From: Bradyrhizobium barranii subsp. barranii
Lineage (GTDB): Bacteria > Pseudomonadota > Alphaproteobacteria > Rhizobiales > Xanthobacteraceae
Assembly: GCF_017565645.3 (NCBI RefSeq)
Contig: NZ_CP086136.1
Location: 9,469,501 to 9,533,500 of the forward strand
Length of the DNA: 64,000 bases
Direction of reading: 5' to 3'
In this document: positions 28,547 through 38,927 of the stretch, one piece after another
Layout of the letters: every line of letters begins with the position of its first letter
Numbering within the stretch: the stretch's first letter is position 1
Translations under genes and position numbers: made by a program
The notes under the pieces: model-generated
The model's database searches: none
The model's input: the letters and a program-made list of their open reading frames with translations, nothing else
Told to the model about the DNA's origin: nothing

Positions 28547-31168
28547 TCACCGCATGAGGCGGAAGCCGCCGGTGCCCTTGTAGTTGCGGTTGTCCGAGCT
28601 GTTGTCGAGGCTCGCATTGTAGGAGACCTCGCCGAAGAGGGCGTAGCGGCCATTGGCCCAGCTGTAGGTGCCGCCGCCGCCGATGCTGCCCCACAGCCGA
28701 TCCTGCGCACTGGCAAAACCGATGCCTGCGACATCGACATTGGTGCCGTTGAGGAACTCGTAACGCAGATTGGCAATGCCGTAGACATCGGATCGCACGA
28801 TGCCCGTGGCATCGTTCCAGGTCCTCTGATGGTTGAGGGCAAGGCCGGCGCGGCCGAGCAGGCTGTCACCATCGCGCAACGCTACCTGCGCGCCGAACCG
28901 ATCGGCAAAGCTGTCGAAGGCGGCCTTCGAATAGGAGAGCTGCGCCTGCGGCGTCAGCGACCAGCCGTTGCCGATGCCGATCCGCTTGCCGGTTTCGGCG
29001 CTGAAGGCATAGCCGAACCCTTCATTGCCGTGGGTCAGGGTATCAGCCAGCACGGACGACAGATCGCTGCGGTAGAACATCGACTGCGCCTGACCGTCGA
29101 CATAGAAGCCGTTGTCGCCATACCAGGTCAGCGTGCTGCCGACGCCCGTCCCCTCAACACGGATACGGCCATTGCCGAAGAACGACGCGACATTGGCGGT
29201 CGTCAGGCCATATTGCGCGGTGAGGCCGACGATCAGCCGGCCCCGCTCGTTCTCCAGCACGAGACCATCGAGCCCCGTCTGCACTTTCAAATGATCGGCC
29301 TTGTAGGTCGAGCCGGTGGTGTTGGAGGGCTGCAAGTCGGAATGGCCACCTTCGATGCGGCCCCAGAACGCCGTGGGCGCCGGCGAAGCCGCGGCTGTCG
29401 CCGGCGCGGCACCGGCGCGGGCCATGGCGTCGCTGCCGCCCCAATAGCGGTTGCCGACGCGCTGCTGCAGCGTCGGCAGATCGTTCATGCCGAGCAGCAC
29501 CTGCGCATAGTTCTCGTACAGCGGAACGCCCGGCTGATAGAGCGGACCGGGAGGTACCGAGACCGGCGGATTGATCAGGCTCGAGCGCAGATACCAATCG
29601 CCGTCGCTGGGAGTGGCGATGCCGTTCTTCTGCAACGTATAGGCATAGGCGCCGCCGACCACCGCCTGCTCGCCGTGAAGGACATAGCTGCCCAGAAGCG
29701 AAAAACTGCCGTTGGACGCACCGGCCACGTCGATCACCTTGATGCCTTCGGTGGTCTGCGCGCCGGCGCCGCCGACATTGGTGATGCGCAGCGACGACGA
29801 GCCCGACGTGCTGCCCTGCACCCGCAACAGATCCGTCGGCGAGCCGTCGCCGCCGAGCCGGGTGTTGAGTTGCACGGTGCCGCCATTGCCCACGTAATTG
29901 CCGACCACGGTCAGCGTGGTTCCCGGCGCACCGCCAAGGGTGACCGTTCCGGCATTGCCGAGCGAGGTGAGCGTTTGATTGAAGCCGGCGAGGTCGAGTG
30001 TGCCGCCGGCGGCCACGTTGACGGCCGACGCTGCGCTGAACGTGTTCGCCGCTCCCGCGCGCAACGTACCGCCGCTCACGTTTGTCGCCCCGTTGTAGCT
30101 ATTGGCGCCGGTCAGTGTCTGCGCGCCGCCGCTCACTGTCAGGCCGCCCGTGCCACCGATCACGCCGGCGAACGTGTCGTTCGCGTTGGTGATCGTCAGG
30201 TTCTTCGCGCCGAGGCTGACGCCGCCGCTGCCGGCGAGGCTCTGAATGCTGGTGCCGCCGGCGGTGATGCCAGAAATATCGAACGTCCCGTTGGTGACGA
30301 CGCGGCTCGAATTGCTGATGGCGCCCGCACCGGTGAGCGCAAGGATACCGGCCTGGATCACGGTCTGGCCGGCATAGAGGCTGCTGGCGGCGAGGTTCAG
30401 AGTGCCGCTGCCGATCTTGGTCAGTCCGCCGACGCCCGTGAAGGCGGAGGTGGCATCGGTGCCGACCGTGAACGCGCCGGTGTCGATCGTCAGCCCGCCC
30501 GCGAGGATGTTGAGCTTGGTGCCTGAAAATCCGTTGATGAAGGTCGCGTTGCTGGCCGTCGCCCGCAGGATACCATTGTCGAAATTGGCCTGGCTCGCCC
30601 CGGCCACGCCCCGCAGGGATTGAGTTTCCAATATGCCGCCGCCACTGATGTTGAGCGTGCCGGAAGATGAGGCGCCGTTGGCCAGCACCGTGCCGGCTCC
30701 TGTAACGACGCGCCCGCCGTTTTGGATGTTGAGCGTGCCCGCGCCTAGAAAACCGACAAAGAAATTTCCACCTGGAATGCTCCATTGCGAGCCTGTTCCG
30801 GTGACGGTCACCACTCCGGTGCTTCCGGCCGCGCCTCCGAGCCGCGATGAGCCGGTACTCGTCAGCGTGCTGCCGTTCTGGATCGTCAGATTGCCGACCG
30901 GTGCACCGCTGTTGCCAATGCTGATGGTCCCCACCGAAACGCTGAACGGACCGCCGACGCCGAGGATCGTCTCCCGTTGCGGCGGCGCACCCAGGATCCC
31001 GATGTTGACGGTTTGACCTGGGACGGGAGGGGCTGCGGTCGTCCAGTTGCTCCCGGTCATCCAATCGTTGCTGGTCAAGCCGGTCCAATTGGCCTGGGCC
31101 GAGGCTGATCGTGTGAACAGCGCCGACAGCGCCACGACCAACAGGCTCGCCAGCAGCCAGCGAAGCAT
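28547..31168 (-). CDS. Classical (type Va) autotransporter with PATR repeats
   Basis: About 873-residue outer-membrane autotransporter. Start at 31168 gives a typical signal peptide (RWLLASLLVVALSALFTRSASA). The passenger (to ~residue 575) is rich in Gly, Asn, Ser and Thr with beta-helix repeats such as NGSTLTSTGSSRLGGAAG and passenger-associated transport repeats (GGTLRAGAANTFSAASAVNVAAGGTLDLAG). From ~600 the autotransporter beta-barrel domain follows, with FWGRIEGG and alternating amphipathic strands. The last residues are RLMR rather than an aromatic end, which is unusual for BAM recognition. Passenger function, probably adhesion, is not evident; no protease or lipase motif is seen. An upstream ATG at 31279 would place a charged stretch before the signal. 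Confidence 0.88.
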   Translation of the reverse strand: MLRWLLASLLVVALSALFTRSASAQANWTGLTSNDWMTGSNWTTAAPPVPGQTVNIGILGAPPQRETILGVGGPFSVSVGTISIGNSGAPVGNLTIQNGSTLTSTGSSRLGGAAGSTGVVTVTGTGSQWSIPGGNFFVGFLGAGTLNIQNGGRVVTGAGTVLANGASSSGTLNISGGGILETQSLRGVAGASQANFDNGILRATASNATFINGFSGTKLNILAGGLTIDTGAFTVGTDATSAFTGVGGLTKIGSGTLNLAASSLYAGQTVIQAGILALTGAGAISNSSRVVTNGTFDISGITAGGTSIQSLAGSGGVSLGAKNLTITNANDTFAGVIGGTGGLTVSGGAQTLTGANSYNGATNVSGGTLRAGAANTFSAASAVNVAAGGTLDLAGFNQTLTSLGNAGTVTLGGAPGTTLTVVGNYVGNGGTVQLNTRLGGDGSPTDLLRVQGSTSGSSSLRITNVGGAGAQTTEGIKVIDVAGASNGSFSLLGSYVLHGEQAVVGGAYAYTLQKNGIATPSDGDWYLRSSLINPPVSVPPGPLYQPGVPLYENYAQVLLGMNDLPTLQQRVGNRYWGGSDAMARAGAAPATAAASPAPTAFWGRIEGGHSDLQPSNTTGSTYKADHLKVQTGLDGLVLENERGRLIVGLTAQYGLTTANVASFFGNGRIRVEGTGVGSTLTWYGDNGFYVDGQAQSMFYRSDLSSVLADTLTHGNEGFGYAFSAETGKRIGIGNGWSLTPQAQLSYSKAAFDSFADRFGAQVALRDGDSLLGRAGLALNHQRTWNDATGIVRSDVYGIANLRYEFLNGTNVDVAGIGFASAQDRLWGSIGGGGTYSWANGRYALFGEVSYNASLDNSSDNRNYKGTGGFRLMR

Positions 31169-31473
31169 GCGAGTCCAGTGGGCGCCGGGGGAACAATGCC
31201 GAGTCCGATTCGGACTCCTGCGAAGCATGTCATCTGATTGTCGTCGGATCGTCGCAGCAGCCCCGATGCATTCGCGCATGCACTATTCCAATTGCGTCCA
31301 CACCGTTCGAGGATGCGGATTTTCTTGTGGTGTGGTCCACGAAGTACAACCACAACGCTAGGCGAACAGAAACGATCAGACAACAATCGAAACGTGCTTC
31401 TCCGAAGAAGCACGCGGCGTGTGCCGTTTGCGCAACGAAAGACGCTTAACAAGTTCTTTCGGGAGTACGCGCC
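31169..31473. other. Intergenic region upstream of the autotransporter
   Basis: About 305 bases, more AT-rich than the flanking genes. It must contain the autotransporter promoter. A perfect 8-bp hairpin GTGCTTCT-CCGA-AGAAGCAC lies at 31394-31413. It could act on the end of the methyltransferase transcript coming from... the other side only if read leftward away from it, so its role is unclear. No small gene is convincing here. Confidence 0.4.
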
Positions 31474-32497
31474 CTAACCCGCCTTCATCCGGTAGTGGCT
31501 AACGCCCCATTCGGTCCCATCGGCGTAGCCGAACAGTCCTGATGTCGCGAGGAAGAACCAGCGCCAGCGCCGCATCCACAAAGCGGTCTCCTCGCCGTGG
31601 ACGCTGCGCAGGGACGCTTCGATCGTGTCGCGATGCGCATCGAAATTGGCGAGCCAGTCGTTCGCGGTGCGCTGATAATGCGTTCCGCTCCAGCACCATT
31701 CCTTCTCGATCCTGAAGACGTCGCCGAATTGCCTGACGAGGTGGTGGCTCGGCATCAATCCATCCATGAAGACATGCTGCGCGATCCAGTCCTCACGATT
31801 GGCGCGGTCGAACAGATGAGAGCCGGAGCGATGGGTGACGATGTGCATGAAGAAGCGGCCGTCGGGCGCGAGCCAGGACCGCACGCGCGTCATCAGCTTG
31901 CGCCAGTTCATCATCTGCTCGAACATCTCGACCGAGACGATGCGGTCGAACTGCCCATCGGGCGCGAACACGTTCATGTCCGCGGGCCACGCGCAGGTTC
32001 AACAGCCCGCGCAGCCGCGCCTGCTCCTCGACATAGGCGCGCTGGGCCTGCGAGTTCGACACCGCCGTCACCTTCGCGTGCGGGAACCGCCGCGCCATCC
32101 ACAGCGACAGCGAGCCCCAGCCGCAGCCGAGCTCGAGGATGGTCTGGCCGTCGGCGAGACCGGCGTGCTCGACGGTCTGGCGCAGCGCCTCCTCCTCCGC
32201 CTCCTGCAGGGTGCTCGCATCGGACTTGTAGAAGCAGGACGAATAATTGCGGTTGGGGCCGAGCACCTCCGCAAAGAACGCCGCGGGCACCTCGTCATGC
32301 CCGGCATTGACGGCATCCGCGTCCCCGGCGATCGGCCGCAGGATCATCCGCCCGGCGAAGGCGGCATCGTCGGCCGCGCCCAACGCGGACATGCGCGTCG
32401 CCGTGCGCGAGCACAGGCGCTGGATCGCGGCGCGGATCACGACGTCCGGCAGCGGCACGCGTTCGGCAGTCCCGAAGATCGCGGAAACGACGCTCAT
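31474..32497 (-). pseudogene. Cyclopropane-fatty-acyl-phospholipid synthase-like methyltransferase, frameshifted
   Basis: SAM-dependent methyltransferase of the CFA family, ~340 residues when rejoined. The N-terminal half (to ~31985) has the family segment NYSSCFYKSD and the SAM motif LELGCGWGSLSLWMARRFP. The frame then changes near 31983-31990 (minus-strand context GTGGCCCGCGGACATG); the rest continues from DMNVFAPDGQFDRIVSVEMFEQM to the stop at 31474, with VFMDGLMPSHH and YADGTEWGVSHYRM. One extra C or two lost bases would explain it. Functional copies methylate unsaturated membrane lipid chains or related substrates. Either the gene is inactivated or the base is an assembly error; the downstream part shows no decay. 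Its start overlaps a small upstream frame in an ATGA. Confidence 0.85.
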
Positions 32498-32676
32498 GCG
32501 AGCACTCCGTTGATCAGGTCTCGTTGTGGCGGCGGCGGAAGGAACGGGCAGGTTCGGGCGTTGCCACCCGCCCGGCGGGCTCTGAGGTCCAGACGGGATC
32601 GACCGCGCCGCAGATGCCGCCGCGCCACCCAGGCGAGCGCCATCCGGACCGCGAGCAAGAGCGCGATGACGGCCAT
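32494..32676 (-). CDS. Candidate small membrane protein coupled to the methyltransferase
   Basis: 60-residue open frame whose TGA overlaps the methyltransferase ATG by the classical ATGA. The N-terminus is a single hydrophobic segment (AVIALLLAVRMALAWVA) followed by an Arg-rich stretch and a proline run. The ATG at 32676 is preceded by GGGGA at short distance. Small membrane proteins coupled to lipid-modifying enzymes are common, which supports it, but I know no family and GC-rich DNA often stays open by chance. Treat as a candidate. Confidence 0.35.
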   Translation of the reverse strand: MAVIALLLAVRMALAWVARRHLRRGRSRLDLRARRAGGNARTCPFLPPPPQRDLINGVLA

Positions 32677-32867
32677 TCCCCAGGATTCGTCACCATGCAA
32701 AAAGTCCGACCTAAGCCTGCGGAATGCCGAAGTTTTGCAAATTGCGCCTCTATCAAAGCGCGGTTTCAGCTTTGGGTTCCGAGAGCTCTCCACGAAATCG
32801 GCACATCCGGCGCTTTTTTTGGGCTGCCGCTGTGCCATAGTGCGCCCCGCAAGCAAGTTCGTAACGG

Positions 32868-33905
32868 ATGATACCGGCCATGCCGCCAGGCGCCTCGCCC
32901 CGCTCCCCCATCGATATCGAATATACCAAGCTATCCTCACCCAGCGTTTTCCTGGTGCGGATGCTGGTCTTTCTGGTGCTCTGCACCCTGGTCGGCGTGG
33001 TGCTCTACAAGCAGATCATCCTGGCCTTCTTCGCCAATCCCGGCCTCAATGCCCTGATCGGCGGCGTGCTGTTCATCGGCATCATCCTGGCCTTCCGCCA
33101 GGTGATCCGGCTCTACCCCGAAGTCTCCTGGGTCAACAATTTCCGCATCGCCGATCCCGGCCTGGCGCCGTCCCGGCACCCGAAACTGCTGGCGCCGATG
33201 GCCATGATCCTCGGCGGCGAGCGCACCGGGCGGATGACGATCACCCAGACCACCATGCGGCACCTGCTCGATTCGATCGCGACCCGCCTGGACGAGGCCC
33301 GGGACATCTCCCGCTACATGACCGGCTTGCTGGTCTTCCTCGGCCTGCTCGGCACCTTCTGGGGCCTGATCGAGACGGTCGGCTCGGTCGGCAAGGTGAT
33401 CGACGGGCTCAAGGTCGGGGGCGATGCCGGCGCCCTGTTCGACACGCTGAAGGAGGGCCTCGCCGCCCCGCTCGGCGGCATGGGCATCTCGTTCTCGAGC
33501 TCGCTGTTCGGCCTCGCCGGCTCGCTGATCCTCGGCTTCCTCGATCTGCAATCGAGCCAGGCCCAGAACCGCTTCTACACCGACCTCGAAGACTGGCTCG
33601 CCACCACCGTGCGCGAATATGGCCACGGCGAGGTTGCGGTCGCAGCCGCCGGTGGCGGCGGCGGCGTTGCCAGCGGCGAGCTCCAGGCCGCCGTCGAGCG
33701 CTTACGCTCCGTGCTCGAGGAAGGCAGCGCCAGCCGCGGCACCACGGCGGCAATGGCGAGCCTTGCCGAAGCCATCCAGGCGCTGGTCTCGCACATGCGG
33801 ACCGAGCAGCAGATGATCCGCGAATGGGCCGACGGCCAGGGCGAGCAGAACCGCGAGATCCGCCGCCTGCTGGAGCGCATTGCGCGCCAGCCGGAGAAGG
33901 GCTGA
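32868..33905 (+). CDS. MotA/TolQ/ExbB-type proton-channel protein
   Basis: 345-residue inner-membrane protein. Two hydrophobic segments lie at ~28-75 (FLVRMLVFLVLCTLVGVV and LNALIGGVLFIGIILAF). The second pair lies at ~145-175 (TGLLVFLGLLGTFWGLIETVG) and ~200-225 (GGMGISFSSSLFGLAGSLILGFLDLQ). The latter two are the conserved MotA/ExbB core with the GTFWGLI and small-residue FSSSLFG motifs. A cytoplasmic C-terminal helix of ~100 residues is coiled-coil-like. Together with the next gene it forms a stator-like ion channel unit. ATG 32880 is an alternative start. There are no flagellar genes nearby, so an envelope function is more likely than the flagellar motor. The two genes are split by a type A repeat. 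Confidence 0.85.
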   Translation: MIPAMPPGASPRSPIDIEYTKLSSPSVFLVRMLVFLVLCTLVGVVLYKQIILAFFANPGLNALIGGVLFIGIILAFRQVIRLYPEVSWVNNFRIADPGLAPSRHPKLLAPMAMILGGERTGRMTITQTTMRHLLDSIATRLDEARDISRYMTGLLVFLGLLGTFWGLIETVGSVGKVIDGLKVGGDAGALFDTLKEGLAAPLGGMGISFSSSLFGLAGSLILGFLDLQSSQAQNRFYTDLEDWLATTVREYGHGEVAVAAAGGGGGVASGELQAAVERLRSVLEEGSASRGTTAAMASLAEAIQALVSHMRTEQQMIREWADGQGEQNREIRRLLERIARQPEKG

Positions 33906-33920
33906 GGACACGACGAAGGT

Positions 33921-34045
33921 TTCGTGCCCCGGACGCAGCGCAGCACGCAGTGATGCGCTGCTGAGCCGGGGCCCAGAGAAACAAGGAATGGGTCCCGGCT
34001 CTGCGCAGCAGCGTTGCACGCTGCAGCGCGTCCGGGACACGAGAG
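33921..34045. repeat. Palindromic repeat (type A) inside the MotA/MotB-like operon
   Basis: TTCGTGCCCCGGACGCAGCG and CGCGTCCGGGACACGAGA arms with inner GGGGCCC / GGGTCCC halves. It sits between stop and start of two genes that are expected to be co-transcribed and equimolar partners. Same family as 17375 (between gap and pgk) and 52742. Confidence 0.8.
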
Positions 34046-34058
34046 AACGGAGACAACA

Positions 34059-35087
34059 ATGGCTCTAGCGCGCCGCCGCCGCAGCGAAGCCGGCTTCAAC
34101 TACTGGCCCGGATTCGTCGACGCGCTGTCGACGCTGGTGCTGTCGATCGTGTTCCTGCTGTCGGTGTTCCTGGTCGTGCAGTTCTTCCTGTCGCAGGAGG
34201 TCACCGGCAAGGACAAGGCACTGGAGCAGCTCAACGCCAAGATCGCCCAGCTCAACGAGCTCCTGTCGCTGGAGAAGCTCGGCAAGCTCTCGCTCGACGA
34301 CCAGGTCTCACAACTGAAGGCCGGCCTTGCCTCGGCCGAGACCGAGCGCGATCGCATCAAGGGGCTCTATGACGGCCTCGCCGCCGCCGGCAGCGACGCC
34401 CAGGGCAAGACCACCGAGCTCGGCAAGGCACTGGACTCGGAGAAGGCGGTCTCGGCGCGGGCGCTGGCGCAGATCGAGGTGCTGAACCAGCAGATCAGCG
34501 CGCTGCGCCGGCAGCTGGCCGCGTTGGAGGAGGCGCTCGACGCCAGCGAGAAGCGCGACAAGGAATCGCAGAACCGCATCGCCGATCTCGGGTCTCGCCT
34601 GAATGTTGCCTTGGCGCAGCGCGTGCAGGAATTGTCGCGTTATCGCTCGGAGTTCTTCGGCCGCCTGCGCACCATTCTGGGCAATCGCCCTGACATCCGC
34701 ATCGTCGGCGACCGCTTCGTGTTCCAGTCCGAAGTGTTCTTCGACACCGGCCAGGCGACCTTGCTGCCGGAGGGCCGCGCCGAGCTCGACACATTGGCGA
34801 CCGCGCTGATTGATCTCGACAAGAAGATCCCGAACGAAATCCCCTGGGTGCTGCGCGTCGACGGCCACACCGACGTGCGCCCGGTCAGCGGCGCGAATTT
34901 CAAGTCGAACTGGGACCTGTCGGCCGCGCGCTCGATCTCGGTGGTGCAATATCTGATCTCGCTCGGCGTGCCCGCCCAGCGCCTGGTCGCCGCCGGCTTC
35001 GGCGAATTCCAGCCGCTCGACACCGCCAACACGGAAGAGGCCTACAAGCGCAACCGCCGCATCGAGCTGAAGCTGACGGAGCGGTAG
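34059..35087 (+). CDS. MotB/OmpA-domain peptidoglycan-binding stator partner
   Basis: 342-residue protein with one N-terminal membrane helix (~20-45, VDALSTLVLSIVFLLSVFLVVQFFLSQ). A long coiled coil runs from ~50 to 190 (LEQLNAKIAQLNELLS and following). A C-terminal OmpA-like domain (~205-342) has VDGHTDVRPV, NWDLSAARS and the YKRNRRIEL end, all peptidoglycan-binding residues. The membrane helix carries the Asp (FVDALST) typical of the MotB/TolR proton path. With the MotA-like protein it should form an ion-driven complex attached to the cell wall. GGAG lies eight bases before the ATG at 34059. The GNAT gene follows with a one-base overlap. The coiled coil is unusually long for TolR and for MotB plugs. 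Confidence 0.88.
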   Translation: MALARRRRSEAGFNYWPGFVDALSTLVLSIVFLLSVFLVVQFFLSQEVTGKDKALEQLNAKIAQLNELLSLEKLGKLSLDDQVSQLKAGLASAETERDRIKGLYDGLAAAGSDAQGKTTELGKALDSEKAVSARALAQIEVLNQQISALRRQLAALEEALDASEKRDKESQNRIADLGSRLNVALAQRVQELSRYRSEFFGRLRTILGNRPDIRIVGDRFVFQSEVFFDTGQATLLPEGRAELDTLATALIDLDKKIPNEIPWVLRVDGHTDVRPVSGANFKSNWDLSAARSISVVQYLISLGVPAQRLVAAGFGEFQPLDTANTEEAYKRNRRIELKLTER

Positions 35088-35533
35088 TGAGCGCCCTCCA
35101 CCTCCGCCCCTACCGCACTGAGGACGAAGCCGCCGCGATCGACCTCTGGCATCGCACCTGGCAGCAGGCCTATCCGCAGATCGATTTCGCCGCGCGGCTG
35201 GAGTGGTGGCGCGAGCGCTGGCGCAACGATCTGGTGCCGAAAGCCTCGATCGTGGTCTCGGAAGCGGACGGCGTGCTGACCGGCTTCGTCACCATCGACG
35301 GCGAAGGCTATCTCGACCAGCTCGTGGTCGATCCCGCGCACTGGGGCTCAGATGCGGCGCGGCTGCTGGTGGACGAAGCCAAGCGCCTGTCACCGTCGCG
35401 CGTCACGCTGCTCGTCAACAAGGACAATGCCCGCGCCATCCGCTTCTACGAGCGCAACGGCTTTGCCCATGCCGGCGACGATTTGAACCCGACCTCGGGA
35501 CGGCCGGTGCTGAAGATGACATGGCGGGCGTGA
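35087..35533 (+). CDS. GNAT-family N-acetyltransferase
   Basis: 148-residue acetyltransferase. N-terminal LHLRPYRTEDEAAAIDLWHRTW is the first strand and helix of the GNAT fold. The acetyl-CoA site is LDQLVVDPAHWGSDAARLLVDEAKR (motif A, with a Q/R-x-x-G-like loop changed to HWGSDA), and VNKDNARAIRFYERNGF is motif B. The GTG start shares its first base with the stop codon of the MotB-like gene, so expression is coupled. The substrate, a small amine or a protein N-terminus, is not identifiable. It is not clear why a GNAT gene is coupled to a stator pair; acetylation of an envelope component is possible but unproven. Confidence 0.85.
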   Translation: MSALHLRPYRTEDEAAAIDLWHRTWQQAYPQIDFAARLEWWRERWRNDLVPKASIVVSEADGVLTGFVTIDGEGYLDQLVVDPAHWGSDAARLLVDEAKRLSPSRVTLLVNKDNARAIRFYERNGFAHAGDDLNPTSGRPVLKMTWRA

Positions 35534-35560
35534 CGAGGTTTGCTGCCGCCCCCCCTCCGC

Positions 35561-35732
35561 TGTCATGCCCCGGCTTGCCGCCTTCGCTGAAGCTTCGGCG
35601 TGCCGAGCGCTCGTGTGGGCCTCGGCGTAACCTTGGCGGAGCCGGGACCGGGGCATCCAGTACGCCGCGACTTCTCCGAATCCCACTACTGTCTCTGGAA
35701 TACTGGATCACCCGCTTTCGCGGGTGATGACA
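35561..35732. repeat. Palindromic repeat (type D, reversed and 'empty')
   Basis: TGTCATGCCCCGGC ... GCGGGTGATGACA arms, with CATCCAGTACGCCGCGAC and TCTGGAATACTGGATCACCCGC inside, so the element is inverted relative to 12794. Right hairpin tip is the short CCCGCTTTCGCGGG without the nested module. The left half has an extra ~70 bases. It separates the convergent GNAT and ABC exporter genes. Confidence 0.75.
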
Positions 35733-35761
35733 CCGTCAGTGAGGCGACAGTCAGGAGCCTC

Positions 35762-37606
<1,845 letters not shown>

Positions 37607-37806
37607 GAGATCGGACCCAAGGAGACATGTTAGCTCCACATAGGCCGCTGCGGGGGGAGTGGCAAATCCGGGATGTCCCTTAGGGGCTGGCCCGGTTCTC
37701 CTTTGCCCACAATGGCTTGTTTTAAAGGGGCCTGTGGGGTATAGACCCCGCCAAATCCGTCATTCGATAGCCACTCAAGACAGGCGCCGGGCGCCGAGGA
37801 ATTGCC

Positions 37807-38034
37807 ATGAAAGCCGAAATTCATCCGAATTATCATACGATTAAGGTCGTGATGACCGACGGAACCGAGTACCTGACCCGCTCCACCTGGGGCAAGGAAG
37901 GCGACACGCTGAACCTCGACATCGACCCGAAGTCGCACCCGGCCTGGACCGGCGGCAACGCCCAGCTGATGGATCGCGGCGGCCGCGTCTCGCGCTTCCA
38001 GAAGAAGTTTTCGGGCTTTCTCAAAAAGGATTGA
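37807..38034 (+). CDS. rpmE: 50S ribosomal protein L31
   Basis: 75-residue L31. [10 protein letters not shown] and the [33 protein letters not shown] body are characteristic, and the protein lacks the four zinc-binding cysteines of the C+ form, as is normal for alphaproteobacterial L31. It is part of the large ribosomal subunit, bridging the central protuberance and the small subunit. The gene stands alone, divergent from the ABC exporter, and is followed 24 bases later by a strong terminator. Confidence 0.95.
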   Translation: MKAEIHPNYHTIKVVMTDGTEYLTRSTWGKEGDTLNLDIDPKSHPAWTGGNAQLMDRGGRVSRFQKKFSGFLKKD

Positions 38035-38057
38035 TCCCGCGCGCAAGGCTGGACACG

Positions 38058-38094
38058 AAAAACGCCCCCGGTCAGACCGGGGGCGTTTTTGTTT
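38058..38094. terminator. Strong bidirectional terminator after rpmE
   Basis: AACGCCCCCGG-TCAGA-CCGGGGGCGTT stem with A4 on the left and T5 on the right. It ends the rpmE transcript and, read leftward, would also stop transcripts coming from rcdA. Confidence 0.92.
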
Positions 38095-38106
38095 GTGGCG
38101 AGACCG

Positions 38107-38200
38107 GTAGGGTGGGCAAAGCGAAGCGTGCCCACCATTCATTCTTCGATCCGGAAAGCAAAATGGTGGGCACGGCGCTTTGCGCCTTTGCCCACCCTAC
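38107..38200. repeat. Palindromic repeat (type F)
   Basis: GTAGGGTGGGCAAAGCGAAG / CTTTGCGCCTTTGCCCACCCTAC arms with inner CGTGCCCACCATT / AAATGGTGGGCACG. Nearly a perfect 94-base hairpin, between the rpmE terminator and the rcdA stop codon. Only full copy of this type in the window. Confidence 0.85.
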
Positions 38201-38228
38201 GAGACCTGTGACTACGGCACCTGGGTGC

Positions 38229-38738
38229 TTACCGCTCGAACGCGGCCTTCAGCGCGTTGAGCTGCGGCACCAGCGGGTTGCCGATCGCGACGTATTCGAC
38301 CGGCGGGGTGTGGATGGTGGTGTCGAGGCGGCGCACGCGGGTCTGAAGGCTCATCGAGCGGTGGATCAGGTCCTGGAGCTGCGAGGGCAGCTTCTCGACG
38401 GTATCGGACGGGCCGGGATCGGCGGCGCTGAGCTTGACCTTGGTCTTCTCCCGATTGGCCTGGCTCAGCGTCATCTCGCCTTCCTTCACCGCGCGGTGCA
38501 GCAGCAGCCACGAGGCCAGCTGCATCAGGCGGGTGGTCAGACGCATGCTCTCGGTCGCATAGGTGAGGCTGACGGCGCGATCGAGCGCCTTGGCCTCGGT
38601 GCGGCCGGCGCCATCGAGATAGGCGGCCGTCTCTTCCACCAGGTCCATGCCCTCACGGAACAGGACGCCGAACGCCGCAGAATTGGTGAACCGCTCGCTG
38701 AGTTGAACGAGAGCACCTTCGGCTTGCAAACGTTCCAT
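38229..38738 (-). CDS. rcdA: RcdA-type regulatory adaptor (DUF1465)
   Basis: 169-residue all-helical protein matching DUF1465, the family of Caulobacter RcdA. The helix LTYATESMRLTTRLMQLASWLLLHRAV (~60-85) is the conserved core. In Caulobacter RcdA works with CpdR and PopA to deliver the replication regulator CtrA to ClpXP for cell-cycle-timed degradation. The C-terminus is variable and disordered, as in RcdA. It lies next to DUF1192 and rpmE, the same neighbourhood seen across the order. Full adaptor function in this organism is inferred from family membership. Confidence 0.85.
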   Translation of the reverse strand: MERLQAEGALVQLSERFTNSAAFGVLFREGMDLVEETAAYLDGAGRTEAKALDRAVSLTYATESMRLTTRLMQLASWLLLHRAVKEGEMTLSQANREKTKVKLSAADPGPSDTVEKLPSQLQDLIHRSMSLQTRVRRLDTTIHTPPVEYVAIGNPLVPQLNALKAAFER

Positions 38739-38898
38739 GGTTAACGCCCCTTACGCAACTGTCTGACTGTCCGGCTTTGGCGCCGGCTTATGATGAACAA
38801 ATCATTGCGCGAGCCGGACGCGGAGTCCAGCGACAAGCGCGGATATGGTTTCCGCGCGTCTTTCCTCGGAATTCAACCGGAACGGGACCCAAAAAGGC

Positions 38899-38927
38899 AA
38901 AAAAAGAGCCGCCGGAGACCGGCGGCT
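38899..38927 (-). terminator. Intrinsic terminator facing rcdA
   Basis: Perfect 9-bp GC-rich stem with a 3-base loop followed by seven T residues on the minus strand. On the plus strand only three T follow, so it acts leftward and protects rcdA from readthrough. Confidence 0.8.

Noticed and set aside
32868..35087. Zorya-type anti-phage system (ZorAB-like)
   Set aside because: The pair has the MotA/MotB look, but ZorC, ZorD or ZorE partners are absent and neighbours are a GNAT and an ABC exporter; it fits a housekeeping envelope complex better.
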